A DNA stretch of 36,427 nucleotides from JAGPHI01 sp036641735. Its GTDB lineage: Bacteria; Bacillota; Clostridia; Oscillospirales; Ruminococcaceae. Below the pieces are notes generated by a model. The model had not been told where the DNA came from, did no database searches, and saw nothing but the letters and a program-made list of their open reading frames with translations. Numbering within the stretch: position 1 is the first letter of the stretch; the number at the start of each line of letters is the position of its first letter. The position numbers and the translations under genes are program-made. The stretch spans positions 1 to 36,427 of the forward strand of contig JAVWEG010000011.1 of assembly GCA_036641735.1 (NCBI GenBank). The letters are read 5' to 3'. Of this stretch, positions 1-7,381 are shown piece by piece.

Positions 1-936
1 AAATATTCCGCATAAAATAATGCCCAGATGGAAAGGTAAAAGTAAAGTAATATAGTCGCATATTCCTAAAACCACCAGTAAATTAGCGGCCACAAAAAGC
101 GCACCAAAGTACATAATTGCAATGCGAATTACATTATCTTTTTTAAAAACATTAAATGTATTTACAAACTGTAAAAAGGGTATAGGCATTAAAAACATAG
201 CGATAAACGCCATATTGGTAAGTACAAAGTTATTGCCTACAAACATTTGCAGCATTTTGCTTTCGCCAAGTGTCCATACCGACAAAATCATAGAAAAGCT
301 GCCAAGATACATCAAAGGTGTGTACATTTGCGCGCCTTTTGTAAGAGCATATAAAGCGAGCATCACTATACCGCAAAGCAGCATAAGGATACTGGTAATA
401 AGCTGTGGCGCTTGCAGCTTTGTAAGATAAAAAACGATTGCCGCTTTAGTGCCGATGTACACAGGATTTAGCGCGCCCGAAAAATCATCGTACGGAGACG
501 TCAATTCTATCTTTAACGTGTCTCCGAAATCATTTGTGGGAATACGTGTTATTTGCCAAGCGCTGCCGGGGGACGATGAAAAGCTCTGCTTTGAATTATA
601 TCCAAACGAATGAAGCTCCTCACCATCTACGGATACGCGCACATAGCTTTGCGCCGAACGAAAAAGTAAAGTGGAATTTTGTTTTAAATCCGCAGGGATA
701 TGGTGAGTGAGCGTCAATACTGTATTGCGTTTATAATCTATAGTACAGGGCAAATCCATTTTGCCTAAAGGCACACCGTCTTTATAAACCTCCCAGCCTG
801 TATTAAATGGCTGTAAGCTTTCATTATCTATGGCAATGTTTTCAATAACAGAGTTTGCGGCGGAGTATAGCAAAACGACAAAAGCGATTATTAAGCACGT
901 ATACCATATAACACTCGAAGACTTGTCCTTTTTCAT
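1..936 (-). CDS. Membrane sensor with extracytoplasmic beta domain and multiple TM helices (7TMR-DISM-like), partial
   Basis: An open frame of 312 codons starts at ATG 936 (GGAAAGGTGG Shine-Dalgarno just upstream) and leaves the window still open, so the C-terminal part is missing. It begins MKKDKSSSVIWY, followed by a hydrophobic anchor at about residues 10-28. An extracytoplasmic, probably beta-rich region follows to about 190. From about 195 there are several hydrophobic helices, as in 7TM receptors of the DISM type. In Clostridia this architecture is often followed by a GGDEF, histidine kinase or other output domain, but none is visible here. The gene is divergent from the metNIQ leader. 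Family assignment rests on architecture only, so the ligand and output are unknown. Confidence 0.6.
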   Translation of the reverse strand, partial: MKKDKSSSVIWYTCLIIAFVVLLYSAANSVIENIAIDNESLQPFNTGWEVYKDGVPLGKMDLPCTIDYKRNTVLTLTHHIPADLKQNSTLLFRSAQSYVRVSVDGEELHSFGYNSKQSFSSSPGSAWQITRIPTNDFGDTLKIELTSPYDDFSGALNPVYIGTKAAIVFYLTKLQAPQLITSILMLLCGIVMLALYALTKGAQMYTPLMYLGSFSMILSVWTLGESKMLQMFVGNNFVLTNMAFIAMFLMPIPFLQFVNTFNVFKKDNVIRIAIMYFGALFVAANLLVVLGICDYITLLLPFHLGIILCGIF

Positions 937-1017
937 TTAGTGCCGCCACCTTTCCTATTGTTATAAGTGAATGGTATCACAATATTTATCAATATTCAAG
1001 AAATTTGTAAAATGCTA

Positions 1018-1045
1018 TTGACGATAAGAAAAAGTGGTGTATAAT
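1018..1045 (+). promoter_or_regulatory. Sigma-A-type promoter of metNIQ
   Basis: TTGACG (1018-1023) and a perfect TATAAT (1040-1045) are separated by 16 bases. Transcription would start near 1052, directly ahead of the T-box leader. Confidence 0.8.
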
Positions 1046-1051
1046 AACTAA

Positions 1052-1370
1052 CATAACCTAACGACAATTATATATTTGCAATAAAGACAATGACGAGATG
1101 AGTACGCTTGTATGCGCTATTTCAAGAGAGCCTTTGTATGATGAAAGAAGGCATAGCCGCATTTAGCCGAATATGGTCTTACGAGTTGCTTTGGTGAAAG
1201 CTTTTAGCCAAAGACGGGCGCACCCGTTACAGTGCAACACTGTCATACCGAATACCGGGCGCAGTGTATAAGGTCTTTTCTCGCGAGAGATAGACGAATA
1301 AAGGTGGTAACACGAGAGTTTATACCCTCGTCCTTTGTACTTTAAAAGTACGAGGGACGAGGGTTTTTTT
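1052..1370 (+). promoter_or_regulatory. T-box riboswitch, probable methionine specifier
   Basis: The leader has the T-box landmarks in order. A stem I begins near 1078 with GACGAGATGAGTA (K-turn and loop region), then the AGAGAG distal-loop motif near 1124-1129. A specifier loop GAATATGG contains ATG at 1173-1175. The conserved T-box sequence AAAGGTGGTAACACGAGAG lies at 1300-1318, followed by a terminator. Uncharged tRNA should pair with the specifier and the GGTGGTAACACG bulge and stabilise the antiterminator. ATG as specifier fits the methionine importer downstream. TAT (1172-1174) overlaps it and would mean tyrosine, which fits the context less well. Confidence 0.93.
1325..1370 (+). terminator. 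T-box intrinsic terminator
   Basis: The arm CCCTCGTCC (1325-1333) pairs with GGACGAGGG (1355-1363) and is followed by seven T residues. An inner GTAC/GTAC pairing extends the stem. The 5' arm directly follows the T-box sequence, so it can switch to the antiterminator form. Confidence 0.92.
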
Positions 1371-1393
1371 ATTGATAAAGGAGGACCGAGTAA

Positions 1394-2137
1394 ATGATAA
1401 ATATTGAGAAACTTACCAAAATATTTAAAGACGGAGCGTCACCTGTAGTAGCACTCGAGGACGTGAGCTTAGATATAAACGACGGTGATATATTTGGCAT
1501 AATAGGTATGAGCGGCGCAGGCAAAAGCACATTGCTGCGATGCCTATCTATGCTGGAAGTACCCACAAGCGGACGAATATTATTGGACGGCACAGACACC
1601 ACTGCACTAAAGGGCGCAAAGCTGATACAAGCTCGCCGCAAAATGGGCGTAGTATTTCAAGGCTACAATCTGTTAATGCAAAAAACAGTTAGTGAAAACG
1701 TCGCTTTTCCTTTAGATTTAGCCAAAATGCCAAAGGAGCAAAAGGAAGAACGCGTAAAAGAGCTGTTAGAGCTTGTGGGGCTTGCAGATAAAAGCTCTGC
1801 ATATCCAAGCCAGCTATCGGGTGGACAAAAACAGCGTGTGGCAATAGCACGAGCGCTCGCTACTGCGCCCGAGGTGTTATTGTGCGACGAGCCAACAAGC
1901 GCGCTCGACAGCCTTACCACTAAAAGCGTATTACAGCTTTTGCAGCGCATTAACCACGATATGGGTGTTACCATTATTATTATCACCCACGAAATGAGCG
2001 TGGTAAAAGCAATATGCAATAGAGTAGCCGTGATAGACGCTTCGCATTTTGTAGAAGCAGGGGATACGCATACAGTGTTCGACAAGCCACAAAGCGCCAT
2101 TACACGAATGCTCCTCGGCAAGGAGGAGGAATTATGA
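1394..2137 (+). CDS. metN: Methionine ABC importer ATP-binding protein MetN, short form without NIL domain
   Basis: This is the ATPase that drives methionine uptake with MetI and MetQ. Visible motifs are Walker A GMSGAGKS (38-45), Q-loop FQ (88-89), signature LSGGQ (141-145) and Walker B with D-loop VLLCDEPTSALD (161-172). A good AAAGGAGG Shine-Dalgarno precedes ATG 1394. The protein is 247 residues. Typical MetN proteins are about 340 residues and carry a C-terminal NIL/ACT-like domain that binds methionine and inhibits transport. That domain is absent here, because the frame stops in the ATGA overlap with metI. Substrate assignment rests on the NlpA-family partner and the Met T-box. Confidence 0.93.
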   Translation: MINIEKLTKIFKDGASPVVALEDVSLDINDGDIFGIIGMSGAGKSTLLRCLSMLEVPTSGRILLDGTDTTALKGAKLIQARRKMGVVFQGYNLLMQKTVSENVAFPLDLAKMPKEQKEERVKELLELVGLADKSSAYPSQLSGGQKQRVAIARALATAPEVLLCDEPTSALDSLTTKSVLQLLQRINHDMGVTIIIITHEMSVVKAICNRVAVIDASHFVEAGDTHTVFDKPQSAITRMLLGKEEEL

Positions 2138-2802
2138 TAGAGACTTTAAAAGCTTATATGCCTATGCTGATTGAAGGCACGTTAGACACCTTATATATGA
2201 CGATACTGTCAGCGGTATTTTCATATATAGTAGGGCTACCGATGGGGGTAGCACTATTTGCAACAAAACGCGGCGGAATAGCCGAAAACCGACCGTTCAA
2301 CGCAATTTTCGGCTGGATTGTCAATATTTTGCGCAGTATACCATTTATCATTCTTATGATATCTTTATTCCCCTTAACGCGCGTTATAATTGGCACTATC
2401 ATCGGGCGCAATGCAGCTATTGTGGCGCTTAGTATAGCTGCTGCACCATTTGTAGCAAGGCTGATAGAGCAAAGCTTAGAGGAAATAGATGTAGGGGTAA
2501 TAGAAGCGGCTCGCTGTATGGGCGCTACCAATATGCAGATAATCCGCAAGGTATTATTAGTGGAGAGTGTACCCGGAATAGTGCGCGGAATGTCTATCAC
2601 CACTATCACGCTGATAGGCTATGGCGCTATGGCAGGAGCTGTGGGCGCAGGAGGGCTTGGCAACATTGGCATTAACTACGGATACAACAGATTTAATCCG
2701 GAGGTTATGTATATAACAGTTGTTATATTGATTATTTTAGTATGTATCATTCAAGGGGCTTTCAATCTGGCTGCAAAAAAGCTGGATAAGCGAAATAAGT
2801 AA
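2134..2802 (+). CDS. metI: Methionine ABC importer permease MetI
   Basis: This 222-residue inner-membrane permease is made mostly of hydrophobic helices (about five). The EAA-type coupling loop is visible as EAARCMGATNMQIIRKVLL near residues 128-146, where it contacts MetN. The start codon overlaps the metN stop by four bases (ATGA) after AGGAGGAGG, so the two are translationally coupled. The length matches E. coli MetI (217). It forms the membrane pore of the MetNIQ importer. Confidence 0.94.
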   Translation: MIETLKAYMPMLIEGTLDTLYMTILSAVFSYIVGLPMGVALFATKRGGIAENRPFNAIFGWIVNILRSIPFIILMISLFPLTRVIIGTIIGRNAAIVALSIAAAPFVARLIEQSLEEIDVGVIEAARCMGATNMQIIRKVLLVESVPGIVRGMSITTITLIGYGAMAGAVGAGGLGNIGINYGYNRFNPEVMYITVVILIILVCIIQGAFNLAAKKLDKRNK

Positions 2803-2837
2803 GTTTATAAACACAATATAATTAGGAGGAAAAAATT

Positions 2838-3656
2838 ATGAAAAAGGCATTATCAATTATTGCGGCATTTACATTGGCACTTTCGCTTGCATCTTGCGGT
2901 GCAAAGGTTATTCCCATTCCCGATGGCGCAAAGCTCGTAGTGGGCGCATCACCTGCTCCGCACGCGGAAATACTCGAGCAAGTAAAGCCGATATTGGCAA
3001 AAGAAGGCATAGAGCTTGAAATTCGCGAATTCAGCGATTATGTTATCCCGAATACAGCTTTGTCGTCAGGAGACCTTGATGCCAATTATTTTCAACATCA
3101 GCCGTATCTAACGCAGTTTAACAAAGAAAACAAAACCGACCTTGTAACAGCAGGCTCTATACATTTTGAGCCGCTCGGCATCTATCCGGGCAAAACAAAA
3201 GCTATTGCCGAGCTTAAAGACAAAGCTGTTATCGCCATACCAAACGATGCTACCAATGGCGCTCGCGCATTGCTTTTATTGCAGGAAAATGGTGTGATTA
3301 CGCTTAAAAACGACAAGGGGCTTGAGTCCACCGTGCTTGATATTGATAAAAACGAAAAGAATGTGGAAATAAAAGAGCTTGCCGCAGAGCAAATACCAAA
3401 TGTACTGAAAGACGTGGATTTGGCGGTAATTAACGGAAATTATGCAATAGGCGCAGGCGTAAACAAGAGCGTACTTGCAAGTGAAGATCCAAACGGCGCT
3501 GTGGCAAAGGAACGTGCCAATATTATTGCAGTGCGCAAGGGCTGCGAAACCAACGAAAAAGTAGCGGCACTCGTAAAGGCATTGCAAAGCGATGAGATAA
3601 AAGACTTTATAAGCCAAAAATATGAGGGCAGCGTAGTAGTGGTAAGCGCAAAATAA
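2838..3656 (+). CDS. metQ: Methionine-binding lipoprotein MetQ (NlpA family)
   Basis: This 272-residue substrate-binding lipoprotein has a signal peptide ending in lipobox L-A-S-C, with Cys20 as the lipidated residue. The mature part shows NlpA/MetQ family features: VVGASPAPHAEIL near the N terminus, then ANYFQHQPYL and SIHFEPLGIYPGK. It should capture methionine outside the membrane and deliver it to MetI. An AGGAGG Shine-Dalgarno lies upstream. It is the last gene of the operon and is followed by a strong terminator. It could bind D-methionine or related compounds as other members do. Confidence 0.94.
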   Translation: MKKALSIIAAFTLALSLASCGAKVIPIPDGAKLVVGASPAPHAEILEQVKPILAKEGIELEIREFSDYVIPNTALSSGDLDANYFQHQPYLTQFNKENKTDLVTAGSIHFEPLGIYPGKTKAIAELKDKAVIAIPNDATNGARALLLLQENGVITLKNDKGLESTVLDIDKNEKNVEIKELAAEQIPNVLKDVDLAVINGNYAIGAGVNKSVLASEDPNGAVAKERANIIAVRKGCETNEKVAALVKALQSDEIKDFISQKYEGSVVVVSAK

Positions 3657-3665
3657 TAAGCAAAA

Positions 3666-3708
3666 GGGCTGTTGCAGATGTGTTAAACATCCGCAACAGC
3701 CCCTTTTT
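3666..3708. terminator. Bidirectional intrinsic terminator between metQ and selD
   Basis: GGGCTGTTGC (3666-3675) pairs with GCAACAGCCC (3693-3702), extended inside by GATGT/ACATC. T5 follows on the plus strand. On the minus strand the hairpin is followed by CTTTTG, so the convergent selD may use it too. Confidence 0.9.
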
Positions 3709-3719
3709 ATGTGTAAAGC

Positions 3720-4754
3720 TTATTCTAATATTATTGCTGTGCCGCAATACGGCTCTATTTTGCCGATGATAGCAGCATAAGGGCAAAATGCTTTTAGCGA
3801 TTGCAGCATAGCGGCGGCTTCAGCGGCGGAAACGCAAAATAAAAGTCCGCCCGAGGTTTCGGGATCAGCTGCAATATCACGCAATTCCGCTGAAACTCCA
3901 GCGCCGTATTGCACCCTGTCTTTTACAAAATCTGCGTTTGTATATGCTCCGCCCGGTATCATACCCTGCTGTGCCAGCTCTATTGTGTGGGGCAGTATAG
4001 GCAGTGCAGATGAATGTATACGAATACTTACATTTGCCGCATCGGCAAGCTCTGCCGTATGCCCAAGCAAGCCAAAGCCCGTAACATCGGTACAAGCGTG
4101 TACCGTGTAAGCGCGCGCTGCTTCGGCGGCGGATTTATTTAGCATACACATACTTTTTATTGCGTGAGAATAGTGTTCGTCGGATATGCAATCGGCTTTT
4201 TTGGCGGTATTTAATATGCCTGTGCCAAGAGCCTTTGTCAATATCAGCATATCGCCTATTTGCGCATTTGCATTAGTTAATATCTTGTCTAAATCTACAC
4301 GTCCCGTAACACATAAGCCGTATTTTGGCTCATCGTCCTTTATACTGTGTCCGCCTGCGATTATAGCGCCTGCTTCCAATACTTTATCAGCACCGCCGCG
4401 CAATATTTCGCCTGCAATGTTAACATCTATACAAGAGGGGAAGCACAGTATATTCATTGCAAGAAACGGCTTTGCGCCCATAGCGTACACATCGCTCAAG
4501 GCATTAGCCGCGGCTATTTGCCCATAGGTATATGCGTCATCTACCACAGGAGGGAAAAAATCTACAGTTTGCACTAAAGCCTCGGTATCACTAATGCGAT
4601 ACACACAGGCATCGTCAGAGGTATCAGTACCCACAAGTAAATTGTCGCTTTGCATTGGGGGCAGCTTACACAGAACCTGTTTAAGCGCACCCGGAGCTAA
4701 CTTCGCCGCTCAGCCTGCCGAATGAGAAAGCTGCGTTAAGCGTATTTTTTCCAT
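3720..4754 (-). CDS. selD: Selenide, water dikinase SelD, itself a selenoprotein (in-frame TGA = Sec15)
   Basis: SelD makes selenophosphate from selenide and ATP, the selenium donor for selenocysteine and for selenium-dependent molybdenum enzymes. The start is ATG 4754, behind GGAGGTGAT. Reading through one TGA at 4712-4710 gives a 344-residue protein beginning MEKIRLTQLSHSAG-U-AAKLAPGAL. Sec15 and Lys18 align with the catalytic Cys17 and Lys20 of E. coli SelD. Downstream family motifs are LLVGTDTSDDACVY, TVDFFPPVVDD, AGGHSI, TDVTGFGLLGH and DPETSGGLLF. A conventional gene caller would start at the internal Met (4655) and lose the catalytic residue. selA and selB later in the window support recoding. 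Confidence 0.96.
4683..4712 (-). promoter_or_regulatory. Selenocysteine UGA codon and candidate bacterial SECIS hairpin of selD
   Basis: The recoded UGA is at 4712-4710. Six bases later a small hairpin can form at 4703-4683: AAGU pairs with GCUU, a UA bulge follows, then GC pairs with GC around a UCCGGGU loop. The loop guanosines lie about 18 bases after the UGA, close to the spacing SelB recognises in bacterial SECIS elements. The recoding site is firm. The exact fold was drawn by hand and is tentative. Confidence 0.6.
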
Positions 4755-4785
4755 TGGTATCACCTCCATAATGCAGTGCAATTTT

Positions 4786-4823
4786 TATACTCTAGTATAT
4801 CATACGAAAATTTAGGTCAAAAT
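4786..4823 (-). promoter_or_regulatory. Probable selD promoter with TATACT-AGTATA palindrome
   Basis: On the minus strand TTGACC is followed about 15 bases later by TATACT, upstream of the selD Shine-Dalgarno. The -10 sits in a short perfect inverted repeat at 4786-4799 (TATACT, two bases, AGTATA). The spacing is one or two bases short of ideal, so the promoter is plausible rather than certain. Confidence 0.5.
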
Positions 4824-4850
4824 GCAAGAATAATCAATAAAGTAATGCCT

Positions 4851-4894
4851 TTTCGGTAAAAATTTGGTATACTATAATAGCAAAAAGTAATTTT
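4851..4894 (+). promoter_or_regulatory. Probable yqeC-yqeB-xdhC promoter
   Basis: A perfect TATAAT lies at 4873-4878 with a weak TTTCGG at 4851-4856, 16 bases upstream. Just after the -10, AAAAAGTAAT (4882-4891) matches the first part of the mirrored site found at the divergent promoters at 13271-13283 and 13427-13439. Confidence 0.55.
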
Positions 4895-4907
4895 AGAGGT
4901 GTCAAAG

Positions 4908-5615
4908 ATGGATTTATTAAATACGCTTGAGCTTACAGGACCTGAAAAGCTCGTAGTATCTCTTGTAGGCTCCGGAGGCAAAACAACGTTACTGTATAAA
5001 ATATGCGATGCTATGCGTAAAGAAGGGCGCCGTACAGCCGCCCTTACCACTACGCATATTATGCGCCCTCTAAATTCGGACGGGCTGCAATGTATCATAG
5101 ATGATGATGTATGTCTTGCGCAAACGTATTTTGACGACGGCAAGGTGGTGCTTGCAGGCACGCAAACAGGCACAGGCAGGCTAGAAGCACCAAATGAAGA
5201 TATGCTCACGTTTTTGATGAAAACAGCTGATGTGATAGTGGCGGAGGCTGATGGCTCACGGCGCTTGCCGATAAAGTTTCCAAGCGATACAGAGCCTGTA
5301 TTGCTGCCAGGCACAACGCATTTGTTTGTAGTGGCAGGGCTTTGCGCAATAGGTAAGCCACTGAGTGAGGTGTGCCATCGCTGGCCGCTTGCAATGGCTG
5401 AATGTGGGCTGAAAGGGCAGCAATCACTTGTGACACCCCTTATGTTAGCTCAAATTTTGGCACGCGGCTACGGAGTGCTTGCACCTGTATTTGTTTTAAA
5501 TCAGGCAGATGACGAGATAACCGCGGAATATGGCAGAGAAACGGCAGAAGCTTTAAAAAAATACGGCTGCAATAAAACGATAGTGTTGTCTTTGGAAAAG
5601 GAGAAAATATGGTAG
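4908..5615 (+). CDS. yqeC: Selenium-dependent molybdenum hydroxylase accessory protein YqeC
   Basis: YqeC is a marker of the selenium-dependent molybdenum hydroxylase system. It is a P-loop protein of unknown exact reaction, thought to help mature the selenium-containing cofactor. The P-loop is visible as VGSGGKTTL near residue 20. Family stretches include EADGSRRLPIKFPS and FVVAGLCAIGKPL. ATG 4908 gives 235 residues and sits six bases after GAGGTG. An upstream GTG at 4899 lies inside that Shine-Dalgarno and is rejected. The stop overlaps the yqeB start by seven bases, so the two are coupled. Its position next to selD matches the known genomic association. Confidence 0.9.
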   Translation: MDLLNTLELTGPEKLVVSLVGSGGKTTLLYKICDAMRKEGRRTAALTTTHIMRPLNSDGLQCIIDDDVCLAQTYFDDGKVVLAGTQTGTGRLEAPNEDMLTFLMKTADVIVAEADGSRRLPIKFPSDTEPVLLPGTTHLFVVAGLCAIGKPLSEVCHRWPLAMAECGLKGQQSLVTPLMLAQILARGYGVLAPVFVLNQADDEITAEYGRETAEALKKYGCNKTIVLSLEKEKIW

Positions 5616-6400
5616 TATTAATAAAAGGCGCAGGAGATATCGCCTCAGGCATAGCGCTTCGTTTAGCGCATTGCAAATATAAAATAGTGATGACCGAGCT
5701 TTCGCACCCCACTACAGTACGCTGTACCGTAGCTTTTTCGCGTGCAGTATACGATAAATGTGCGCAGGTAGAAGATGTAAATGCCGTGCTTGTACAGGAT
5801 ATCGATGAAGCACGCAAAATTATCGAGCAAGGCAAAATAGCTGTGGTAATAGATAAAGATGCAGCTGTATCCAAAGAGCTGAAGCCCGACTTGATAATAG
5901 ATGCAATCTTGGCAAAATATAATACAGGCACAAAAATTACCGATGCAAAATGTGTTATAGGTATAGGTCCCGGATTTATAGCAGGTGAAGATTGCCACGC
6001 CGCCGTGGAAACAAATCGTGGGCATACTTTAGGACGAGTGATATATAAAGGCAGCCCCATAGCCAATACAGGAGAGCCGGGGAATATCGGCGGATATACA
6101 AGTGAACGCATTATAAGAGCTGTGTGCGACGGAATATTTGAGCCGCTGTGCGCTATAGGTGATATCGTTACTCAAGGACAAAAAGTGGCAATAATAAACG
6201 GCGAAGCCGTTTATGCGAATATCGGCGGTGTAGTACGGGGTATGCTTCCGAAAAATACGCAGGTACATAAGGGAATGAAAAGCGGAGACATTGATCCGCG
6301 CGGTATTAAAGATTATTGCTACACTGTATCTGATAAAGCGCTTGCCGTGGGCGGCGGAGTGCTGGAAGCTATGTTAAATATTTTTGTGGAGGAATATTAA
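5609..6400 (+). CDS. yqeB: Selenium-dependent molybdenum hydroxylase system protein YqeB
   Basis: This 263-residue protein belongs to the YqeB family, found with orphan or complete SelD systems and selenium-dependent molybdenum hydroxylases. The N terminus has a Rossmann-like VVLIKGAGDIASGIALRL motif. The diagnostic middle part includes IGIGPGFIAGEDCHAAVET, RGHTLGRVIYKG and NTGEPGNIGG. The role is inferred to be delivery or insertion of labile selenium into the molybdenum site, and the exact chemistry is not established. It overlaps yqeC upstream and shares one base with the next gene (TAATG), indicating one mRNA. Confidence 0.93.
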   Translation: MVVLIKGAGDIASGIALRLAHCKYKIVMTELSHPTTVRCTVAFSRAVYDKCAQVEDVNAVLVQDIDEARKIIEQGKIAVVIDKDAAVSKELKPDLIIDAILAKYNTGTKITDAKCVIGIGPGFIAGEDCHAAVETNRGHTLGRVIYKGSPIANTGEPGNIGGYTSERIIRAVCDGIFEPLCAIGDIVTQGQKVAIINGEAVYANIGGVVRGMLPKNTQVHKGMKSGDIDPRGIKDYCYTVSDKALAVGGGVLEAMLNIFVEEY

Positions 6401-7332
6401 TGCAAAACTTTTATAAATCTGTGGCAAGACAGCTTAGCCGCGGCAGCGAAGTAACAATGGAAACAAATATTAAAACAGGTGAAAAGGCTATTGTAAATAA
6501 AGGCTCATCAGGAATAAGCGGAGATATTTTGCGTGAACATTTAATGCCAAAGCCACTGCTTATTTTGTGCGGAGCAGGACACGTAGCAAAAAGCCTTTGC
6601 TCGTTTGCAGTAAAGCTTGGGTTTGACGTAGCCGTAATGGACGACCGTCCTGAATTTGCCAATAAAGTGCGGTTTCCAAATGCCAAAACATTATGGTGCG
6701 CGCCATTTGAAGTGGCACTGGACAATGTGCCACATACGGACAATACTTATTTTGCCGTGCTTACAAGGGACCACGCTCACGATGCGGCTTGCCTTGAGCG
6801 AGTACTGCTTGGCGACTACGCCTATGCAGGAATGATAGGCAGCAAGCGCAAAAACGAGATGGTGTTTGCAGAGCTTGAAAAGCACGGTATATCAAAAGAA
6901 AAGCTTGCCACAGTACACGCACCTATAGGGCTTGCCATTAAAGCCGCCACACCACGCGAAATAGCGATAAGCATATTGGCGCAGCTTATTGAAGTGCGTG
7001 CCGAGCGCAGAAAAGAAGAACCTATTGATTTTGATGTGCTTGCCGCGCTATCGAATGGCAAGGTGAGAGTACTTGCTACTTTGATAGAAAAAGAAGGCTC
7101 TGCGCCAAGAGGAGCAGGCGCAAAGCTTGCACTTATGCAGGACGGTACTTTTATAGGCACAGTGGGCGGTGGTAAAGCGGAGGGTGCGGTGATACAGGCT
7201 GCACGGATTATGTCTCAAACCAAAGCGCCGCAAATACTGGATTTTGATATGACAGGCAAAGCGATTACCGATAATAATATGATATGCGGCGGCAAAATAA
7301 AGGTATTGCTTGAAGCGATTGTAAATGCGTAA
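6400..7332 (+). CDS. xdhC: XdhC/CoxI-family molybdenum hydroxylase maturation protein, domains in swapped order
   Basis: XdhC proteins bind the molybdenum cofactor and promote its sulfuration and insertion into xanthine dehydrogenase-type enzymes. Here the Rossmann (XdhC_C) domain comes first: LILCGAGHVAKSL near residues 53-66, then DDRPEF, TRDHAHD, GMIGSKRK and HAPIGLAI to about 200. The CoxI domain comes last: ATLIEKEGSAPRGAGAKL near 225-242, GTVGGGKAEGAV and the C-terminal NMICGGKIKVLLEAI. Most XdhC proteins have the CoxI domain first. It is the last gene of the yqeC operon and is followed by a hairpin terminator. In this setting it probably serves the selenium form of the cofactor. Confidence 0.88.
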   Translation: MQNFYKSVARQLSRGSEVTMETNIKTGEKAIVNKGSSGISGDILREHLMPKPLLILCGAGHVAKSLCSFAVKLGFDVAVMDDRPEFANKVRFPNAKTLWCAPFEVALDNVPHTDNTYFAVLTRDHAHDAACLERVLLGDYAYAGMIGSKRKNEMVFAELEKHGISKEKLATVHAPIGLAIKAATPREIAISILAQLIEVRAERRKEEPIDFDVLAALSNGKVRVLATLIEKEGSAPRGAGAKLALMQDGTFIGTVGGGKAEGAVIQAARIMSQTKAPQILDFDMTGKAITDNNMICGGKIKVLLEAIVNA

Positions 7333-7347
7333 AGTTAATATACAGCA

Positions 7348-7377
7348 AAACGGCAGCCTTGCAAAAGGCTGCCGTTT
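7348..7377. terminator. Bidirectional hairpin terminator after xdhC
   Basis: AAACGGCAGCCTT (7348-7360) pairs with AAGGCTGCCGTTT (7365-7377) around GCAA. The T tract is short in both directions, but the stem is perfect and lies between two convergent stop codons. Confidence 0.8.
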
Positions 7378-7381
7378 AAAA

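Noticed and set aside
4899..4907. GTG start for yqeC
   Set aside because: It falls within the Shine-Dalgarno GAGGTG used by ATG 4908.
5440..6111. Open frame antisense to yqeB and the end of yqeC
   Set aside because: It overlaps two conserved genes and has no recognisable motif or ribosome site.
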